64,000 nt of DNA. Source: JBQTKD01 sp963703165 (lineage in GTDB: Bacteria > Actinomycetota > Actinomycetes > Sporichthyales > Sporichthyaceae). The translations under genes were made by a program, and so were the position numbers. How positions within the stretch are numbered: the stretch's first letter is position 1; every line of letters begins with the position of its first letter. The stretch is taken from assembly GCA_963703165.1 (NCBI GenBank), contig OY969798.1, forward strand, positions 5,084,001 to 5,148,000, given 5' to 3'. Positions 52,369 through 63,155 of the stretch are shown piece by piece. The notes under the pieces are model-generated. The model was not told where the DNA came from. It saw nothing but the letters and a program-made list of their open reading frames with translations, and searched no databases.

Positions 52369-53958
52369 TTACTTCCAGGTGTAGATCACGAACTGCTTGT
52401 CGTCCGGGGTGAAGCCGACCGGCGAGCCGTCCGGGTTCGAGACGGTGTTCGTCGAGGTGTACTTGTAGATGAACTCGCGGCCCTGGCCGTACTCCTTGTT
52501 CCAGTTGTCGCCCTGACGCTCGCTGGAGACGTAGGAGAACCGCTGGTCGAGCGAGGCGTCGGCCTGCCAGACGGTGCCGTTGCCGAGGGTCGCCATCAGG
52601 CGCTCACGGGTCAGGTTCGGGCCGACCTCCTTGGCCGCCTGGGCGAACATGTTCACGGCGTTGTAGCCGGCCTGCACGATGTGGTGGTTCGTACCGCGGT
52701 TACCACGCGCGTACTTCTGCATGGTGGACATGAACTCCGGACCCCACAGCTTGTAGGTGGTGTTGGTCCAGTAGCGGTTGATCGGGTGCTTGCCGAACAG
52801 CGAACCGAGGACCTCAGCGGCGAGGTGGTTACCCGAGATGCCCTTGGGCGGGTAGTAGTTCTGCTGCGCGGCCTCGACCATGAACTTCGCCATCGTGGCC
52901 GGGTTGATCACGTAGTGAATGATGTGCTCCGGGTTCGCCGCGCGCATCGCGAGAACCTGCGAGGACATCGACGACTCGGAGATCGAGACGTCGGCCTTCT
53001 TGACGAGCTTGGCGCCCGAGGCGTCCATGATCTTCATGACCTCGCTGCAGGCCAGCTGCATCTCGGGGCTGGTCAGGCAGACCAGGCCGTAGGTCTTGGG
53101 CGCGATGACGTTCTTCGCCCACTGGGCGTTGGCCATGGCCTCGTGGATCATCGACATGTGGGTCGGGAACATGTACGGGTCCTGCCACTCGGTCTGCGAG
53201 TAGGCCCAGGCACCGACGTAGGGGAGCTTGTACTGCTTCAGGTCGTCGTGGATGGACGCGGTGGCCCAGTCGACGCCGGTGATCAGGGAGAACACCTTGT
53301 CCTGACCGACGAGCTTCTTGATGCAGGCCTTGGCGCGGGAGACCTCGCCGGGGCCGTCGTCGCAGTCGGTGATGCTCATGCGACGACCGAGGATGCCACC
53401 GCGGTCGTTGATCGCGGAGGCGGCGGCGAGGTTGCCACGGACCTGCGGGCCGACGAGGACGTTGCCCAGCGCCATGCCGTGCATGTTGATCGAGCCGAGC
53501 TTGATCGACTCCTTGGTGATGCCGACGTCGGTGACGCCGTTCTTCTGGTCGTAGATCTTCTGGTTCGCGGCCTTCGCAGAGTCCGACTCGTTGCTCTTGA
53601 TCTTGGTGAGCGACTCGGACGTACCCTTGGCCGGCTTGGCGCTGTCCGTCTTCGCGGGCTTGGTGGCGGAGTCGGACTTCGCAGCCTTGACCGGGGCCTT
53701 GGCGGTCGTCTCCGACTTGGCCGGAGTCTTGGTGGCGTCCTTCGCGGACTCCTCGGCGGAGTCGGACTTCGCAGCCGGTGCCGCGTCGGCCGCGGGGGCC
53801 TCGGCCTCGACGGGAGCGGCGGCCTCTGCCGCGCCGTCGGTCGGCTGCTGCGCAACCGGCGAGCTGCTGTCGTCACTGCCACCGCAAGCGGCGAGCACGA
53901 GGGCGGCGGCGGCCACCAGCGGGACGGCCTTCATCGCCTTGTTGTTCCAGCGTGTCAT
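52369..53958 (-). CDS. Branched-chain amino acid/urea-type ABC transporter substrate-binding lipoprotein, orphan
   Basis: 529 residues from ATG 53958 with AGGAG upstream. A lipoprotein signal ends in L-V-L-A-A-C-G-G. About 100 residues of low-complexity Ala/Lys/Ser/Asp linker follow. The Leu-type periplasmic-binding-protein fold comes next: I-K-L-G-S-I-N-M-H-G, N-D-R-G-G-I-L-G-R-R and D-C-D-D-G, then T-S-P-E-M in the middle and N-A-V-N-M-F-A-Q-A-A near the end. No permease or ATPase genes are nearby, so it is an orphan binding protein or sensor. The ligand is unknown. Confidence 0.85.
   Translation of the reverse strand: MTRWNNKAMKAVPLVAAAALVLAACGGSDDSSSPVAQQPTDGAAEAAAPVEAEAPAADAAPAAKSDSAEESAKDATKTPAKSETTAKAPVKAAKSDSATKPAKTDSAKPAKGTSESLTKIKSNESDSAKAANQKIYDQKNGVTDVGITKESIKLGSINMHGMALGNVLVGPQVRGNLAAASAINDRGGILGRRMSITDCDDGPGEVSRAKACIKKLVGQDKVFSLITGVDWATASIHDDLKQYKLPYVGAWAYSQTEWQDPYMFPTHMSMIHEAMANAQWAKNVIAPKTYGLVCLTSPEMQLACSEVMKIMDASGAKLVKKADVSISESSMSSQVLAMRAANPEHIIHYVINPATMAKFMVEAAQQNYYPPKGISGNHLAAEVLGSLFGKHPINRYWTNTTYKLWGPEFMSTMQKYARGNRGTNHHIVQAGYNAVNMFAQAAKEVGPNLTRERLMATLGNGTVWQADASLDQRFSYVSSERQGDNWNKEYGQGREFIYKYTSTNTVSNPDGSPVGFTPDDKQFVIYTWK
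53665..53776 (-). repeat. 22-base direct repeat in the linker of the binding lipoprotein gene
   Basis: Bases 53665-53686 and 53755-53776 are identical (coding A-A-K-S-D-S-A). They lie 90 bases apart in the Lys/Ala/Ser-rich linker. The repeats allow length change of the linker by recombination. Confidence 0.8.
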
Positions 53959-54401
53959 CAGGGGGACTCCTGCTTAATCTGGGCACGGTCAGAGACCGGC
54001 TCCGGTTTTGGGGCGAGGCATCGCACGTGATCGACAGCGCCGCGTCTCGCGGACACCGGCGAGCACGTTCGAAGGAGATCGAAAACGGCCCCAACGGCTG
54101 AAAAGTAATTTTTCGCCGCGAATTGATGCTGAGGGAGACGGACGGTCCTGCGCACCCCCCGAGTGGGGGTATGGCTAAACGGAACGTACAGAATGGTACG
54201 GAGGACATTGAGCAGGGTCCGTTGCACGTTCTGTCAGGTACTCGAACCATCTCCTGTGGCGTTCTCGTCGTCGTCGGCGCATGTTCTCCGGACGCGGTCG
54301 GCTGTATCCACAAGGCCGAATACGGTGCGCAACCGCGCGGCCGGGCGACGTACCCGGTGGAATCGCACACCCGTTCGGTGGTGGCTGTTCGATGTGCTGG
54401 G
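53959..54401. other. 443-base intergenic region upstream of the binding-protein gene
   Basis: No gene is seen here. AT-rich tract AAAAGTAATTTTTC at ~54100-54113; an ACCCCC/GGGGGT hairpin at 54154-54170; and an inverted repeat CGTAC-6-GTACG at 54185-54200. These suggest a leader and operator for the leftward binding-protein gene. The rest (54201-54401) shows nothing convincing. Confidence 0.5.
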
Positions 54402-55034
54402 TCAGCCGGATTGCTCGAATTGCCGGCGGGCGGCCTCGTAGGCAGCCGGGTCATTGACGTTGAGGACCGAGTCCAGATTCGGATCGGCCGCAGCCAACTC
54501 GGGATCGGCCAACAGGTCGGCCTCACTCAGCGCTCGAACGTTGCAGTGATCGAACAATGCGTGCGGCCAGCGCTGTCCGGACTCCAGGAGTCCGGCGAGC
54601 AGTGAGGCGAGCCCGGTGCGATACCCCGCGGCGAGCGACTGGCGATAGCCGTGCACGAACGGCAGCGCGACGTCGACGGCCGGGTCGGTGAACTCGGCCA
54701 GTACCCGGCGCACGAAGGCTGGATGGAGCAACGGCATGTCGGTGGCGGCGAGGAAGGCGATCGGGGCGCGATCGCCGATGATCTTCAGGGCCGCAGCCAG
54801 GCCTTCGAGAGGGCCGCGACCAGGCACCGCGTCGATGCCCACCTCGACCCCGTCGGGCAGTTCGGGCAGCTGCTGACCCGCCGCGCCGATGACCACGACG
54901 GGACCGGTCAGGGTCCTCCGCAGCAGGGCGGCTGTGCGGCTCACCAGCGTTGAACCAGCCCACGGGAGTTCGGCCTTGGGGCCTACCGAACGAGTCGAGG
55001 CATCCCCCGCCAGCACGATGCCCGCAGCGTCCAC
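54402..55034 (-). CDS. MobA-like nucleotidyltransferase with altered signature
   Basis: 210 residues. It aligns with the MobA part of the fusion at 51324, including A-T-D-M-P-L-L-H-P-A-F-V-R-R and D-P-N-L-D-S-V-L-N-V-N-D. The nucleotide-binding loop is changed: L-A-G-D-A-S-T-R-S-V-G instead of L-A-G-G-x-S-x-R-M-G, so the canonical G-G and R-M-G are lost. It may have another substrate, a non-catalytic role or be inactive. It stands alone, 129 bases from the divergent SDR gene. Confidence 0.78.
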   Translation of the reverse strand: MDAAGIVLAGDASTRSVGPKAELPWAGSTLVSRTAALLRRTLTGPVVVIGAAGQQLPELPDGVEVGIDAVPGRGPLEGLAAALKIIGDRAPIAFLAATDMPLLHPAFVRRVLAEFTDPAVDVALPFVHGYRQSLAAGYRTGLASLLAGLLESGQRWPHALFDHCNVRALSEADLLADPELAAADPNLDSVLNVNDPAAYEAARRQFEQSG

Positions 55035-55163
55035 GGGCGTGATCCTAGGGGCGGTGAGGCTCCTCTCCGCTGGTCCCGTTCCTGCATTACGGGCAAGGTT
55101 GACCCCCTCGGTTCATCCACTCTGGCTGAGCCGCCCCGCTGGGCGCCTGCGTACCGTGGCGGT

Positions 55164-55916
55164 GTGGCCAACACCTATGACTTGACCGACCGGACCGTCC
55201 TGATCACCGGGGGGGCCCAAGGGCTCGGCCGGGAGGTCGCCGAGCTCGCGCTCGCCTCCGGAGCCAAGGTCGCGATCGCCGACCTGCGCGATTCGGCGAT
55301 CGCGGGCAAGGAGATCGGTGCCTGGGGCGTCGACATGGACGTCTCGAACCCGGACTCCGTCACCGCCGGCGTCGCCGCCACGGTGGCCGAACTCGGTCGC
55401 ATCGACGTGCTGGTCAACAACGCCGGCATCTCCGGGCTCGGCGACCCCAAGCCGCTGTTCGACACCTCGCTCGAGGAGTGGCAGGCGATCATGGGGGTCA
55501 ACCTCACCGGTCCCTGGCTCGTGTCCAAGGCCGTCGCGCCGGGAATGCTCGAGCGCGGCGACGGGGTCATCGTGAACATCTCCTCCGTCGGCAGCCAGGT
55601 GGCGTTGCGCGGTCGTGGACCGTACTGCGCGAGCAAGGCGGGCCTGACGCACCTCACCAAGGCCATGGCCGCCGAGTACGCCGGCCGTGGCCTGCGGGTC
55701 AACGCCGTCGGCCCCGGCTGGATGGACACCCCGTTCATCCGTTGGCGCCTGGAGGACCCCGAGTTGGGTCCTCAGCTGCTGGCGAAGATCCCGGCCGGCC
55801 GGGTTGTCACGGCCGCGGAGATCGCGGAGATGGTCGTGTTCCTCGCCTCGCCGGGGGCGGCCTACGTCAACGGCGCCCAGCTCCTCGCCGACGGCGCCAT
55901 GTCCACGACGCTGTAG
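55164..55916 (+). CDS. SDR family oxidoreductase next to EaCoMT/ComA genes
   Basis: 250 residues from GTG 55164. Classical SDR motifs: T-G-G-A-Q-G-L-G (residues 15-22), N-N-A-G, I-S-S and Y-C-A-S-K. It is the first gene of a short rightward operon with a MetE/EaCoMT-like protein and a ComA homologue. In coenzyme M-dependent epoxide pathways SDRs oxidise 2-hydroxyalkyl-CoM to 2-ketoalkyl-CoM, so that is the proposed role (inference). It has a G/A-rich C-terminus ending at 55916. Confidence 0.85.
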   Translation: MANTYDLTDRTVLITGGAQGLGREVAELALASGAKVAIADLRDSAIAGKEIGAWGVDMDVSNPDSVTAGVAATVAELGRIDVLVNNAGISGLGDPKPLFDTSLEEWQAIMGVNLTGPWLVSKAVAPGMLERGDGVIVNISSVGSQVALRGRGPYCASKAGLTHLTKAMAAEYAGRGLRVNAVGPGWMDTPFIRWRLEDPELGPQLLAKIPAGRVVTAAEIAEMVVFLASPGAAYVNGAQLLADGAMSTTL

Positions 55917-55959
55917 GCACTGTGATGACGTCCCATCAGATTCTGGCTCGGGATCGCCG

Positions 55960-57090
55960 ATGTTGATCGCCGGTCAGCAACGCCTGTTGCCGACCACGAT
56001 GGTCGGGAATTACCCCAACCCATCGTGGTACGTCGACCAGCCCTGGGCGGTCTTCCCCGACGAGGCCGGTGCGGCCGCGGTACGCGCGCGTCCGGGCCAC
56101 CCCGCCGCGGCCGATCCGGACGCCCGGCCGCGTGAGGCCTTCTACGACGCGATCTCCTCGATCGTGCAGGACCAGATGGACGCCGGCCTGGACGTCATCG
56201 CCGACGGCCGCGTCTACGGCGGCGCCAGCACCTATGGGCAGATCTTCTTCCACTACTACGAGCGCCTGCGCGGCTTCGAGGTGCCGCACGGCGGCGAGTT
56301 CCGGGCCCCCAAGTGCGTCGGGCCGGTGTCGTTGCGCTCCCCGTTGCACCTGGAGACCCTCACCGCGGTCCGCCGTGCCACGACCTTGCCGGTGAAGGTC
56401 TCCTACACCGGCCTGCAGGTGTTGACGCTGTTCGCCGAGGACACCCACTACGGGGCTCAACGCGATCTGGCCACCGCGCTGGCCGACGCGCTCCGCGAGG
56501 ACTTCCTGCGACTGGCCGACGCGGGTGTGGACATCATCCAGATCGACGAGTTCCTCTGGTCGCACGGCGTCAGTGACTGGGAGATCGAGTTGCTCAACCG
56601 CGCGGTGCGGGGCGTCGACACCCAGTTCTGGGTTCATGTCTGCCGCACCGGCAGCGCTCGCCCGCGTCCGTTGCTGGTCAGCGGCGGCCGGCACGGCTTC
56701 AAGCGCTACACCCTCGGCGACGAACCGTCGGAATCCGGCGAGAACGTCGGCACGCTTGCTGCGTTGTGGCCGACGGTGCTGGACGCCGACGTGCAGGTGC
56801 TCAACACCGAGGCCCTCGATGCCGAGGACATGACCGCCTTCCGCGAATCGCCCTGGCCGGGTGACGTCGTCGCCGGGGTCATCGACGTGCGCACCGAGAA
56901 GGTCGAGGACGCCGAGACCGTCGCCGTACGGATCCGCGAGGTTCTCACCGCGGTGCCCGCCGAGCGTCTCGGCCTCACCACCAGCTGCGGTCTGGTGAAG
57001 CTGCCGCGCGACGTCGCCCGCGCGAAGTTGTACGCGCTGACCGCGGGCGCGGCCATCGTTCGCTCGGAGCTGCGCGACACTGAAGCATGA
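55960..57090 (+). CDS. MetE/epoxyalkane:coenzyme M transferase-like zinc protein (copy 2)
   Basis: 376 residues from ATG 55960, close to the ~377 residues of characterised EaCoMT proteins. It is a single barrel of the UROD/MetE-like family with H-V-C at residues 226-228, a Glu in L-N-T-E (~284) and the last Cys in T-S-C-G-L (~343). It shares P-T-T-M-V-G-N-Y-P-N-P and the G-R-V-Y-G-G motif with copy 1. It lies between the SDR and the ComA homologue, whose ATG overlaps its stop. The neighbours make coenzyme M-dependent epoxide opening more likely than methionine synthesis. Confidence 0.78.
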   Translation: MLIAGQQRLLPTTMVGNYPNPSWYVDQPWAVFPDEAGAAAVRARPGHPAAADPDARPREAFYDAISSIVQDQMDAGLDVIADGRVYGGASTYGQIFFHYYERLRGFEVPHGGEFRAPKCVGPVSLRSPLHLETLTAVRRATTLPVKVSYTGLQVLTLFAEDTHYGAQRDLATALADALREDFLRLADAGVDIIQIDEFLWSHGVSDWEIELLNRAVRGVDTQFWVHVCRTGSARPRPLLVSGGRHGFKRYTLGDEPSESGENVGTLAALWPTVLDADVQVLNTEALDAEDMTAFRESPWPGDVVAGVIDVRTEKVEDAETVAVRIREVLTAVPAERLGLTTSCGLVKLPRDVARAKLYALTAGAAIVRSELRDTEA

Positions 57091-57908
57091 GCACGGATTT
57101 TCCAGACTTCCTGGCGTTGCCGGCGCGGTCGGGCAAGCCCCGCACCGCGGGGTGGACGCACATGCTCGACAAAGGCCTGCCGGAGGCGATGCTCGCCTCG
57201 GTGCTGGACATCGCCGGCGCCTACATCGACATCATCAAGTTCGGCTGGGGCACCGCGTACGTGACTCCGCAGCACGTCGCCGCGGCCAAGGTGGCACGGT
57301 GCCTGGCCGCCGGGGTGCACGTGTCGCCCGGCGGGACGCTGTTCGAGCTGGCGGTCAGCCAGGACCGCGTCGACCGGTTCGCCGCGTGGGCGAAACAGAT
57401 CGGCTTCGACACCATCGAGATCTCCGACGGCACCGTCGATCTGGGCCCGGCCCGTCGGCGCAAGCTCATCAAGGAGTTGTCCGTCGACTTCCATGTGGTC
57501 GCCGAGGTCGGCTGCAAGGACGGTGCGGTCGACGTCGATCCGGCGATCTGGGCGGAGCTCATGCTCGAGGATCTCGACGCCGGGTGCACCTACGTGATCG
57601 CCGAGGGCCGTGAGTCCGGCACCGTCGGGGTCTACGACTCCAGTGGGACCCCGCGGGGAGAACTGATCGACGTGGTGCTGGCCAGCGTGCCCGCCGATCG
57701 GATCATCTTCGAGGCCCCCACCAAGGCCCAGCAGGCGTGGTTCGTGGAGCGTCTCGGCGCGGAGGCCAACATCGGCAACGTCGCGCCGGAGGACGTCATC
57801 GGGCTGGAGACGTTGCGCCGGGGCCTGCGGGCCGACACCGTCACGTTGGCCGTCGACACCTGGACGAACGCCTGGGCGGCGAAGGCTCTCTTCGACACCT
57901 CCGGTTAG
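57087..57908 (+). CDS. comA: Phosphosulfolactate synthase (ComA) homologue
   Basis: 273 residues from ATG 57087, overlapping the previous stop. It has the ComA pattern in order: G-K-P-R-T-A-G-W-T, Y-I-D-I-I-K-F-G-W-G-T (~48-58), V-S-P-G-G-T-L-F-E, I-E-I-S-D-G-T and V-A-E-V-G-C-K-D. ComA joins sulphite to phosphoenolpyruvate, the first step of coenzyme M biosynthesis in methanogens and in bacteria such as Xanthobacter that use CoM in epoxide metabolism. It supports a CoM-dependent pathway. The other CoM-synthesis genes are not in the window. Confidence 0.85.
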   Translation: MSTDFPDFLALPARSGKPRTAGWTHMLDKGLPEAMLASVLDIAGAYIDIIKFGWGTAYVTPQHVAAAKVARCLAAGVHVSPGGTLFELAVSQDRVDRFAAWAKQIGFDTIEISDGTVDLGPARRRKLIKELSVDFHVVAEVGCKDGAVDVDPAIWAELMLEDLDAGCTYVIAEGRESGTVGVYDSSGTPRGELIDVVLASVPADRIIFEAPTKAQQAWFVERLGAEANIGNVAPEDVIGLETLRRGLRADTVTLAVDTWTNAWAAKALFDTSG

Positions 57909-58438
57909 CGGGGAAAGGCGGACCGTAGCTCGGGGACGGTGGGCACCGGGATGTCCGGCCGCGGGACGTCGGTGCGCAGCACGAGCCAGACCGCCGCGAG
58001 CCCGATCAGGAGCATCTCCGCGGCGGCCGCGGCGAGGTCGACAGCGCCGACGGCCTCCGGAATGCGGTGCGGCCCCACGGGCAGCCCCACGGTACGGCTG
58101 ACCACCCAGGTCGCGACAATGGCGGCGTTGGCGAACACCCCGGCGACGAGCAGGGGGGCACCGAGTACCCGGTGCCGCAGAAGCGCACCGGCGAAGAGGA
58201 ACTGACCCAGAGTCACGATGATGAAGAAGGACCCGTACAGGGCGGTCTCGGTGACGTGATGCGGGGTGGCCCAGGCGTGCGCCGCCCCGGCGACGACGGA
58301 GGCAGCGGCCAGGGTCCGTACCGGGGGTCCGTCCGCGTCGCGGACGACGGGACCCGGCCCGCGTGCCGCCACGGCGATCCAGGCGGCGAAGGCCAGGACC
58401 GCGAGCGCGACCAGCAGATGCCCGCTGTGCGGCTCCAT
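57905..58438 (-). CDS. Hypothetical membrane protein downstream of histidine kinase
   Basis: 177 residues with about five hydrophobic segments (L-L-V-A-L-A-V-L-A-F-A-A-W-I-A-V-A-A; A-A-S-V-V-A-G-A-A-H-A-W-A; F-F-I-I-V-T-L-G-Q-F-L-F-A-G; L-L-V-A-G-V-F-A-N-A-A-I-V). It is convergent with the ComA homologue (4-base overlap of stops) and lies 6 bases downstream of the histidine kinase gene in the same direction. No family is recognised. Confidence 0.6.
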   Translation of the reverse strand: MEPHSGHLLVALAVLAFAAWIAVAARGPGPVVRDADGPPVRTLAAASVVAGAAHAWATPHHVTETALYGSFFIIVTLGQFLFAGALLRHRVLGAPLLVAGVFANAAIVATWVVSRTVGLPVGPHRIPEAVGAVDLAAAAAEMLLIGLAAVWLVLRTDVPRPDIPVPTVPELRSAFPR

Positions 58439-58444
58439 CGCCGC

Positions 58445-61193
<2,749 letters not shown>

Positions 61194-61412
61194 GCTGTGG
61201 GTTTCGGCTGTCCCCGGGCAGCACTTGAGCGTGCTGCCGTAAAGACTCCTAATGGTCTACACTTTCATCACGATACACACAATGAATGTAGAACTAATTA
61301 GCAACATCGACGCCGCGCTTCGACGACGCCGTCGTGGTGGTGGGCGCGGTGCTGCCACCATGTGCGTCGGCGTCTGCGTCGGACAGGGCATCGCCTCTTT
61401 GTGGGAGTCAGC

Positions 61413-62261
61413 GTGAGCAACTACTCGGCCGTCATCGGCGCGGGGACCATGGGCCTGGGCATTGCCTACGTGTTGGCCGCCGCGGGTGACGAAGCCGTCC
61501 TCGTCGAGCCCGACGCGGACCGCGCGTCCGCGGCGCTGACCACACTGCAGGGCGTTGCGGACGGTGCGGTGTCCAAGGGGAAGCTCGAGGACACCGCCGC
61601 CAAGGCGCTCATCGCGCGGATCTCCGTCGTCGGTTCGATCGGCGACCTGGCGACCGAAGGTGCCAACCTCGTCATCGAGGCCGTCCCGGAGCGGATGGAC
61701 CTGAAGAAGTCGATCCTGCGGGAGATCGAGGACCACTGCGCTCCGCAGATCCTTGCCACCAACACCAGTGGACTCTCGATCGATGACATCGCCACGGCCC
61801 TGGCACACCCGGAGCGCTTTCTCGGCCTGCACTTCTTCAACCCGGTCTGGGTGATGTCCCTGCTGGAGATCGTCAACGGCGAACGAACGGACCCGGCGGT
61901 GCTGCAGTCCGCCCGCGACCTGGCCGTCCGGATCGGCAAGGACCCGATCGTCGTCCGGAACATGCCCGGCTTCGCCACCAGCCGCCTCGGCGTCTGCATC
62001 GGCCTGGAAGGCATGCGCATGCTCGAAGAGGGCGTGGCTTCCGCCGCCGACATCGACAAGGCCATGGAGCTCGGCTACCGCCACCCCATGGGCCCGCTCA
62101 AACTGACCGACCTCGTCGGCCTCGACGTCCGCCTGGACATCGCCCGCCACCTGACCGAAACCCTCGGCCCCAGATTCGCCCCGCCGCAGATCCTTATCGA
62201 CAAGGTCGAAGCCGGCGAACTCGGCAAGAAGTCCGGCAAGGGCTTCTACGACTGGTCGTGA
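61413..62261 (+). CDS. 3-hydroxyacyl-CoA dehydrogenase
   Basis: 282 residues from GTG 61413 with GGGAG 5 bases upstream. The Rossmann motif G-A-G-T-M-G-L-G-I (residues 8-16) is followed by E-A-V-P-E-R, A-T-N-T-S-G-L-S-I and F-L-G-L-H-F-F-N-P (active-site His region), with a C-terminal M-G-P-L-K-L-T-D-L-V-G-L-D domain and G-K-G-F-Y. This is the short single-function type (PaaH/HbdA-like), oxidising 3-hydroxyacyl-CoA with NAD. It ends directly at a strong terminator, so it is monocistronic or the last gene. Confidence 0.9.
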   Translation: MSNYSAVIGAGTMGLGIAYVLAAAGDEAVLVEPDADRASAALTTLQGVADGAVSKGKLEDTAAKALIARISVVGSIGDLATEGANLVIEAVPERMDLKKSILREIEDHCAPQILATNTSGLSIDDIATALAHPERFLGLHFFNPVWVMSLLEIVNGERTDPAVLQSARDLAVRIGKDPIVVRNMPGFATSRLGVCIGLEGMRMLEEGVASAADIDKAMELGYRHPMGPLKLTDLVGLDVRLDIARHLTETLGPRFAPPQILIDKVEAGELGKKSGKGFYDWS

Positions 62262-62262
62262 C

Positions 62263-62297
62263 AACGACCCTTGCGCACGACGTGCGCAAGGGTCGTT
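62263..62297. terminator. 16-bp perfect hairpin after 3-hydroxyacyl-CoA dehydrogenase
   Basis: Bases 62263-62278 are the exact reverse complement of 62282-62297 with a GAC loop. It begins 2 bases after the TGA stop. The remaining gap to the next gene (62298-62570) shows no further clear signal. Confidence 0.85.
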
Positions 62298-62582
62298 CGA
62301 AACCCGGACAACCCCGACATTCGACGACCACAACGACTGACATGCACCGCCGATCGCGCCGTGCGGTTGCTCAGTGCTGACCGCAGCGACGGATTCGCGC
62401 CCGGAATGTTCCGTGTGTCGACTCGTGCGGTCAGTACTGAGCATTCGAGTCGTCGGCGGGGAACGCATTGTCCGAACGGCCCAGACGCACTCTCGGTCGA
62501 GTGGACAGTGTTCGAACGATTCGGCTCGATGGCGACGGTGATGTCGCACGCTGTCTCCGAGCGTTCGAGCAGAGGAGGCGTT

Positions 62583-63011
62583 GTGTCGGTCCGTGTGGCC
62601 GCTTCGCTTTCCCTGATGCTCTCTGGACTCGCGCTGCTGATCGCGGGCTCACGCGCGCTCGCGAACCTGGTCCTGTGGGTGAACCCGGAGATCCTGCTGC
62701 CGGCTTCTGGCGTGGAGCAGTTCGATCACCCCAGCGCCGCGTGGGGGTTCACCCGCGCGACGATCTCTGCCGTGGCCTGGCTCGCGGTCGGCTGCCTGAC
62801 GGCAACGCTGCTGGCGACCTCGCACGAAACGCACACGGTGGTCGGTCGTCTACTGGTCGGTGTGGCCGGGCTGTTGTTCCTCCTGCCGGAACTGCAGGTG
62901 CTGCCGGGCGGGCTGACGGAGGCAGCGGCTGCGGCTGTCGCGATGGTGCTGGGTGCCTGGTGCGCGCAATCGCGGGTGGACTCGACCGGGGAACACCTGA
63001 GCAAGGGCTGA
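62583..63011 (+). CDS. Hypothetical small membrane protein
   Basis: 142 residues from GTG 62583, with AGAGGAGG 4 bases upstream; a longer in-frame reading begins at 62271 inside the terminator and is not used. Hydrophobic segments: L-S-L-M-L-S-G-L-A-L-L-I-A-G-S, A-V-A-W-L-A-V-G-C-L-T-A and L-L-V-G-V-A-G-L-L-F-L-L-P, with a charged C-terminal tail. No family recognised. Confidence 0.55.
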   Translation: MSVRVAASLSLMLSGLALLIAGSRALANLVLWVNPEILLPASGVEQFDHPSAAWGFTRATISAVAWLAVGCLTATLLATSHETHTVVGRLLVGVAGLLFLLPELQVLPGGLTEAAAAAVAMVLGAWCAQSRVDSTGEHLSKG

Positions 63012-63155
63012 GGTGCTCGGCGTCTCTAGGCACATCACCCGTTGCCTTTGTGTTCTGCAGTCAGCGCACCCCACTCGCGCCGCCCTCACCCACCATGCTC
63101 CGGACGTACGGGGTAAGTTTCCGCCAGTCGTCGCCGGTGAACAGCGAGGTTGGCC

